A stretch of 64,000 bases of DNA from positions 1-64,000 of the forward strand of contig CAKOHE010000035.1 in assembly GCA_934047225.1 (NCBI GenBank). Reading direction: 5' to 3'. Shown here piece by piece: positions 59,820 to 64,000 of this stretch (position 1 is its first letter; each line of letters opens with the position of its first letter). This DNA comes from Ypsolopha sequella (taxonomy: Eukaryota; Arthropoda; Insecta; Lepidoptera; Ypsolophidae). The translations under genes and the position numbers were made by a program. The notes beneath the pieces were generated by a model that was not told the DNA's origin, searched no databases, and saw only the letters and a list, made by a program, of their open reading frames with translations.

Positions 59820-61146
59820 AGCCATTTATTTCCATATAACATACAAGTAATTAAATTAGAAAATTGTCATCAAAGTCCACTCAAAATCAAACCATAAACT
59901 ATTCTGAAACCTCCTTTCTCACATCCTTAATGAAAGAAATACTTAACAAAATCAAAAAAGATGCAAACAAACTTGGTCAATACTTAATCCATCTACAATA
60001 TCTCGGAAAGTGCATAGAAATTGGCGCTGCACCAAAAGGATTGATTCCTAAACTTGGACTAGAAGCCATCCCACCTATAATAAGACCAAATATAATAACA
60101 ATTAACCTCATTAACGCACTCCACACAACACACATTCTCTACACACAATACCTACATCTATGTACTCATCATAAAAATATTCTCAATGATCTTCTTACCA
60201 TTAGCCTCATTGCCTACCCACATTTATTTCTACATATCCAAAACATCCTATCAACTGCAAAAATAAGACTATTTAATGAAAACACCAGACTGTCAAGAAA
60301 AATTTCAGACCTTCAAGATTTCTACAGATCAAGAAATATAAAATTACCTCTGCAGCATTACCAAATCATCACACTTAAAAATATTAATCTAACACCAACC
60401 GACCTGTCTAATCCATTCGGCATGCCCCCTCCACCCCAAATTCAAACTTGCCAAAATAACTGTTCAGAAACAATAATAAACTTGTCGTCTCTACAACTAA
60501 CCAACTCTGACAAATCAATACTGAACAAGGGGCTTACATTTTGTCCCACAGAAAAATTAAATCGCATCAAATTAGTTAACGACTTTGTACGTTTCGGTCG
60601 AAAATTAAAATGGCAGCATTACTGGCAGACACACCAACACCAAAACCATATCCCAACACACGCAGCGTTGCAACCATTTAAACCAAACTCCCAAAACGAA
60701 CCACCACCACTCCCTCCTAACCATCCCCTAGAAATCTTTATAACCAACATCCTAGCCAAACTATCCGATGATCATTACATAAACACGCTACAAGACCCCA
60801 TTCAAAATTTAACGTTCAAAGAAAAAGATTCATTAAAAAAACTTAAAAATAATCCAGATATTATAATATTACCAGCAGACAAAGGTTCGGCCACGGTTGT
60901 AATGAATAAATTGGACTATACAAATGAAGGACTGAGACAACTAACTGATACAACTTTTTACAAACCTGCACCAAGTGACCCGTGTGACCAGATTGTAGAC
61001 ATCATCCGAAATATCCTCCATACGAGGGGAGAAACAGAAGGTCTATCTGAGGCTGACATGGCACTCATGCTCCCCAACCATCCGAGGACTCCCCATTTTT
61101 ACATGCTACCTAAAATTCATAAAACTAACAATCCAGGTCGACCCAT
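59820..61146 (+). mobile_element. Penelope-like element (PLE), 5' part
   Basis: The coding part starts at or before the ATG at 59864. The PLE is interrupted at 61146 by a LINE and resumes at 63741, continuing past the end of the window. The exact 5' border is not resolved: similarity to PLE proteins begins in the first third of the reading frame, and 59820-59863 may be 5' untranslated sequence. Confidence 0.7.
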
Positions 61147-63538
61147 AACAGATGTGACACGTGAAGAGGTTGTTAAAGGTCGTGTTGTGTCATCGTGCCT
61201 AGATCACGTGTGGGTGCGTGAGGGCGCCGCAGCCGGCAGACGCGGGGCCGCAGCCATCTCCCCTTCAGCCGACCCCGCTGCATATGTGCTCGAAGCGGGA
61301 AAAATCTCGGATCATTATCTCATTGGTACGCGTCTATTGATGGGTGAGTGCGGTTTAAAAGGCTTCGTAGAACCACATAAAATATGTGTAATTGACAAAA
61401 AAATTGTCGAATCAAAACTACTAGAAGTGGTGTGGGACGATTTATTGTGTATAGAATGTCCTGTAACGTTATATAATAAATTATGTGCTATTTTTTGCGA
61501 TATATATAAAAGTTCTCAAAAACTCATTACGTTTCGAAGAAAAAGAATTTCGAAACCATGGATAACAAAAGAAATTAAAAAAATGATTAAAATTAGGGAC
61601 AAATTATTTAAAACCTGGAAAAAGGATCCAAGTAATATGACATTAAGATTAGAGTATACAATATCTAGAAATAAAATTAACAAAAAGATATATATTGCAA
61701 AAAATATGTACAGACAAAGAGTAATAAATAATTGTGAGGGCGATTTTCGGAAAATATGGGAAAATTTAAACAATTGGACAGGAAAAAGAAAGGCAAATGT
61801 AGATGAGGTAATCATGCAGCATTTAGGAAAAGTTAGCAATATTGCAGAAATATGTAACAATTTTTCGAAAACTTTTACGGAAGAAATTGATAAAATCAAG
61901 CATAAATGTAACGACAACTTCCTAGACAGAGAATCATACGTAAAGCCTTCCGAAATTAGCTTCTGGTTTAAACCTGTAAAACCTCAAATAATAGAAAAAA
62001 TCATTGACAGCATGTCTTGTAATAAATCTGCTGGTTCTGATAAACTTAGAATACAAGAAATTAAAATGGTTAAACATCAAATTAGCCCAGTCTTAGCGCA
62101 CTTTGTGAACTTAAGTGTTAAGACTGGTATTTACCCGGATCAGCTAAAACTATCATTAATTAGACCCATATACAAGCAGGGAAGTCACGTTGATTACTCT
62201 AACTACCGACCTATCGCTATCTTATCCGTTATAAATAAGATAACAGAAAAAACAATTGTCAATCAAATGTCGTCATTCCTAGAAAAGCATAAATTGTTGT
62301 CGGGCTGTCAACATGGCTTCCGTAAAAATCATGGCACTGCAACAGCTTTGTCTGAATTTACCAATGATGTTAACGGCTACTTAAATAACAAAAAACAGGT
62401 CTTGGCTATATTTATTGACTACAAAAAAGCCTTTGACACGCTAGATCACGAACTATTGCTCCGTGCCATGGATGAGTGTGGAATTAGGGGTCCGATGAAC
62501 AAATGGTTTCGCAGTTACTTGGAAAACAGAAAAATGATGACTGTTGTAGATGGAAATTATGGTAACAAAGTTGATATAAAATATGGTGTCCCAACCGGCT
62601 CCGTGTACGGTCCGGTAGGTTATTTAATGCATGTAAATAGCGTCGCTAATGTCATACAAAACTGCAATGTATATATGTATGCTGACGATATGTGCATTGT
62701 TTTAGCAGATACAGATTTGAAAATCATGCACCAAAAATGTCAAGAGGTATTTAATAACATAACAAAATGGGCCCATGACAATGGCATTATTTTGAATATA
62801 AATAAAACTAAGGCTATGCACATACACTCACCATACAACATAAAAAGTAGGAAGGGTCTAAGTATTACTGGCCACAGCTATGAATGTTTACATAACAATC
62901 AATCAAATTGTAAATGCCAAAAACTTGAATTTGTAAAAAAGTTTACGTATCTTGGCTTAACTATTGATAACAATATGAATTGGAAAACTCATGTCAAAGA
63001 GATATGTAAGAAACTTAGATGTGTCCTAGGGAAGTTTTTCTTTTTAAGTAAAATTGTAAGCCGATCTACCCTGTTTTGTGTCTATTACGCATTAGTGGAA
63101 TCAATTGTTATGTATGGACTGAGTAGTTACGGCCGTACATTTAAAACATACTTGGACGAGATAAAGTCACTTCAAATTAGATTTTTGAAATTTTTGGTTA
63201 GTAAAAAGACAAAAAATAACTGTAAACAGGACTATGATAGATTATTTAGGATTTGTAACGTGTTACCCGTAAATGAAAAAGTCAAACATTTAATTACAAT
63301 TGAAAATCAGAATCACACGAAGATTACTAAATTGGTGAGAAATAAAATGTATACTAGAAAGGTTGCTGATAAAAAACTTGAAATTTGTAAAACAATTAAC
63401 TATTATGGTGAAAGAACTGATCAACATCTTGTTCCTAAGCTGTTCAATGCACTGCCAGCTGACTTAAGAAATGAGTCATACTCCAAAGGTGTGTTTAAAA
63501 AGAAAGTTAAATTGTTTTATCTATCTAAACTTACATAG
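59864..63538 (+). CDS. Chimeric frame: Penelope-like RT N-part fused to a CR1/Jockey-like LINE ORF, 1224 aa
   Basis: Residues 1-428 (to about 61146) are from a Penelope-like element: a helical N-terminal region, then LNKGLTFCPTEKLNRIKLVN, FVRFGRKLKWQHYW, LPADKGSATVVMNKLDY, and PHFYMLPKIHKTNNPGRPI, where it stops between RT motifs. From residue 429 it is a LINE: the end of an apurinic-type endonuclease (SCLDHVWVRE...GKISDHYLIG), then a complete RT with DYSNYRPIAILSVINKITEK, IFIDYKKAFDTLDHELLL, YGVPTGSVYGPVGYLM and catalytic YADD at 62678-62689, and the post-RT end FNALPADLRNESYSKG. The junction happens to be in frame, so one frame crosses both. It is a fossil of nested insertion, not evidence of a functional fusion. 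Confidence 0.8.
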   Translation: MSSKSTQNQTINYSETSFLTSLMKEILNKIKKDANKLGQYLIHLQYLGKCIEIGAAPKGLIPKLGLEAIPPIIRPNIITINLINALHTTHILYTQYLHLCTHHKNILNDLLTISLIAYPHLFLHIQNILSTAKIRLFNENTRLSRKISDLQDFYRSRNIKLPLQHYQIITLKNINLTPTDLSNPFGMPPPPQIQTCQNNCSETIINLSSLQLTNSDKSILNKGLTFCPTEKLNRIKLVNDFVRFGRKLKWQHYWQTHQHQNHIPTHAALQPFKPNSQNEPPPLPPNHPLEIFITNILAKLSDDHYINTLQDPIQNLTFKEKDSLKKLKNNPDIIILPADKGSATVVMNKLDYTNEGLRQLTDTTFYKPAPSDPCDQIVDIIRNILHTRGETEGLSEADMALMLPNHPRTPHFYMLPKIHKTNNPGRPITDVTREEVVKGRVVSSCLDHVWVREGAAAGRRGAAAISPSADPAAYVLEAGKISDHYLIGTRLLMGECGLKGFVEPHKICVIDKKIVESKLLEVVWDDLLCIECPVTLYNKLCAIFCDIYKSSQKLITFRRKRISKPWITKEIKKMIKIRDKLFKTWKKDPSNMTLRLEYTISRNKINKKIYIAKNMYRQRVINNCEGDFRKIWENLNNWTGKRKANVDEVIMQHLGKVSNIAEICNNFSKTFTEEIDKIKHKCNDNFLDRESYVKPSEISFWFKPVKPQIIEKIIDSMSCNKSAGSDKLRIQEIKMVKHQISPVLAHFVNLSVKTGIYPDQLKLSLIRPIYKQGSHVDYSNYRPIAILSVINKITEKTIVNQMSSFLEKHKLLSGCQHGFRKNHGTATALSEFTNDVNGYLNNKKQVLAIFIDYKKAFDTLDHELLLRAMDECGIRGPMNKWFRSYLENRKMMTVVDGNYGNKVDIKYGVPTGSVYGPVGYLMHVNSVANVIQNCNVYMYADDMCIVLADTDLKIMHQKCQEVFNNITKWAHDNGIILNINKTKAMHIHSPYNIKSRKGLSITGHSYECLHNNQSNCKCQKLEFVKKFTYLGLTIDNNMNWKTHVKEICKKLRCVLGKFFFLSKIVSRSTLFCVYYALVESIVMYGLSSYGRTFKTYLDEIKSLQIRFLKFLVSKKTKNNCKQDYDRLFRICNVLPVNEKVKHLITIENQNHTKITKLVRNKMYTRKVADKKLEICKTINYYGERTDQHLVPKLFNALPADLRNESYSKGVFKKKVKLFYLSKLT

Positions 63539-63740
63539 GAAATGTAAATGTATAAAACTTAAAGTATTGTTTACTAACTGGGTTGTTTTGCGTATTGCGT
63601 AATGCGTATTGTGTTTCTATATGCTAGACGCGTTTTATTGTAAACAGAGGCTATTCTGCCTACAAACCGCACGGTTTGGCGGATGTTTTGCAAATGAAAT
63701 ATGCTTTCGTGTTTTTTAAAATAAATGTATTTCATTCATT
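61147..63740 (+). mobile_element. 5'-truncated CR1/Jockey-like LINE inserted in the PLE
   Basis: Truncated inside its endonuclease, complete at the 3' end, with a UTR (63539-63725) and a (TTCA)n tail at 63731-63740. CCAT occurs on both sides (61143-61146 and 63741-63744), a possible 4-bp target duplication. Removing the segment joins the PLE codons across the gap without disturbing the frame, which supports these limits. The first ~170 bases are GC-rich, the remainder strongly AT-rich. Confidence 0.75.
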
Positions 63741-64000
63741 CCATCGTAGCATCATATGACTCACCCACCGAACGCATTTCCGCTTATGTAGACTATCACC
63801 TTCAACCCTTAGTAAAACAACTTCCATCATACATCAAAGACACAAACCACTTTCTTGAAATAATAAATTCTCTTCAACTGCCCACCAACATTAACTTACT
63901 TCTCGTCACCATTGATGTCATCTCATTATACACAAACATCCCTCATGACATAGGCCTTTCATCCCTTCGCACCCATTTAAACAACCGCCCTGTGCCCCAT
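63741..64000 (+). CDS. Penelope-like element RT, continuation (partial, runs off the window)
   Basis: Continues the PLE reverse transcriptase after the inserted LINE: IVASYDSPTERISAYVDYHL, QPLVKQLPSYIKDTNHFLEI, then the catalytic motif A block TIDVISLYTNIPHD near 63910-63955. The frame is open to the end of the window. The rest of the RT and any GIY-YIG endonuclease would lie outside. Confidence 0.8.

Overview
The window is AT-rich animal nuclear DNA, most probably from a moth or butterfly (Lepidoptera). The evidence is a dense mix of BEL/Pao LTR retrotransposons, R4/Dong-type, CR1/Jockey-type and RTE-type LINEs, a Penelope-like element, tRNA-derived SINEs, many short inverted-repeat (MITE-like) elements, and spliceosomal exons with GT-AG borders. 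There are no operons or prokaryotic features. The species assignment is inference.

Host genes are only glimpsed. Three exon-like blocks stand out: a last exon at 13825-14049 (-), an internal exon at 32918-33005 (-), neither of which I could name, and an internal exon of an SLC17-like major facilitator transporter at 52472-52578 (+). A broken coding-like block of unknown identity lies at 28813-29724 and is split by a MITE. Everything between is intron or intergenic DNA filled with transposable elements.

Layout: 0-6.3 kb, small inverted-repeat elements and a tyrosine-recombinase-type remnant. 6.3-13.1 kb, a full-length BEL/Pao element with near-identical LTRs. 13.8-17.5 kb, a host exon, RTE scraps and MITEs. 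17.8-20.7 kb, a DNA transposon with 15-bp terminal inverted repeats and a decayed transposase. 20.7-24.2 kb, a head-to-tail row of small elements running into a tyrosine-recombinase (Crypton-like) element, then nested foldbacks. 24.4-34.3 kb, MITEs, a second Crypton-like copy in the opposite orientation, a hAT-type element with a perfect 8-bp target duplication, and SINEs. 35-36 kb, a 5'-truncated LINE. 37.2-43.6 kb, a second BEL/Pao element (minus strand) with apparently identical 195-bp LTRs and a 5-bp target duplication. 43.7-52.4 kb, dispersed and tandem repeats. 53.2-59.8 kb, two R4/Dong-type LINEs placed one after the other in TAA microsatellites. 59.8-64.0 kb, a Penelope-like element interrupted by a CR1/Jockey-like LINE that fused in frame.

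The most interesting pattern is a set of elements ending in a complex hairpin followed by a conserved TACTA terminus. Three instances sit beside broken tyrosine-recombinase coding sequence. They can abut head to tail without spacer, as expected if integration re-uses the terminus of an older copy. The tandem R4/Dong insertions in TAA repeats, the very young BEL/Pao copy and the PLE::LINE chimeric reading frame also deserve follow-up.
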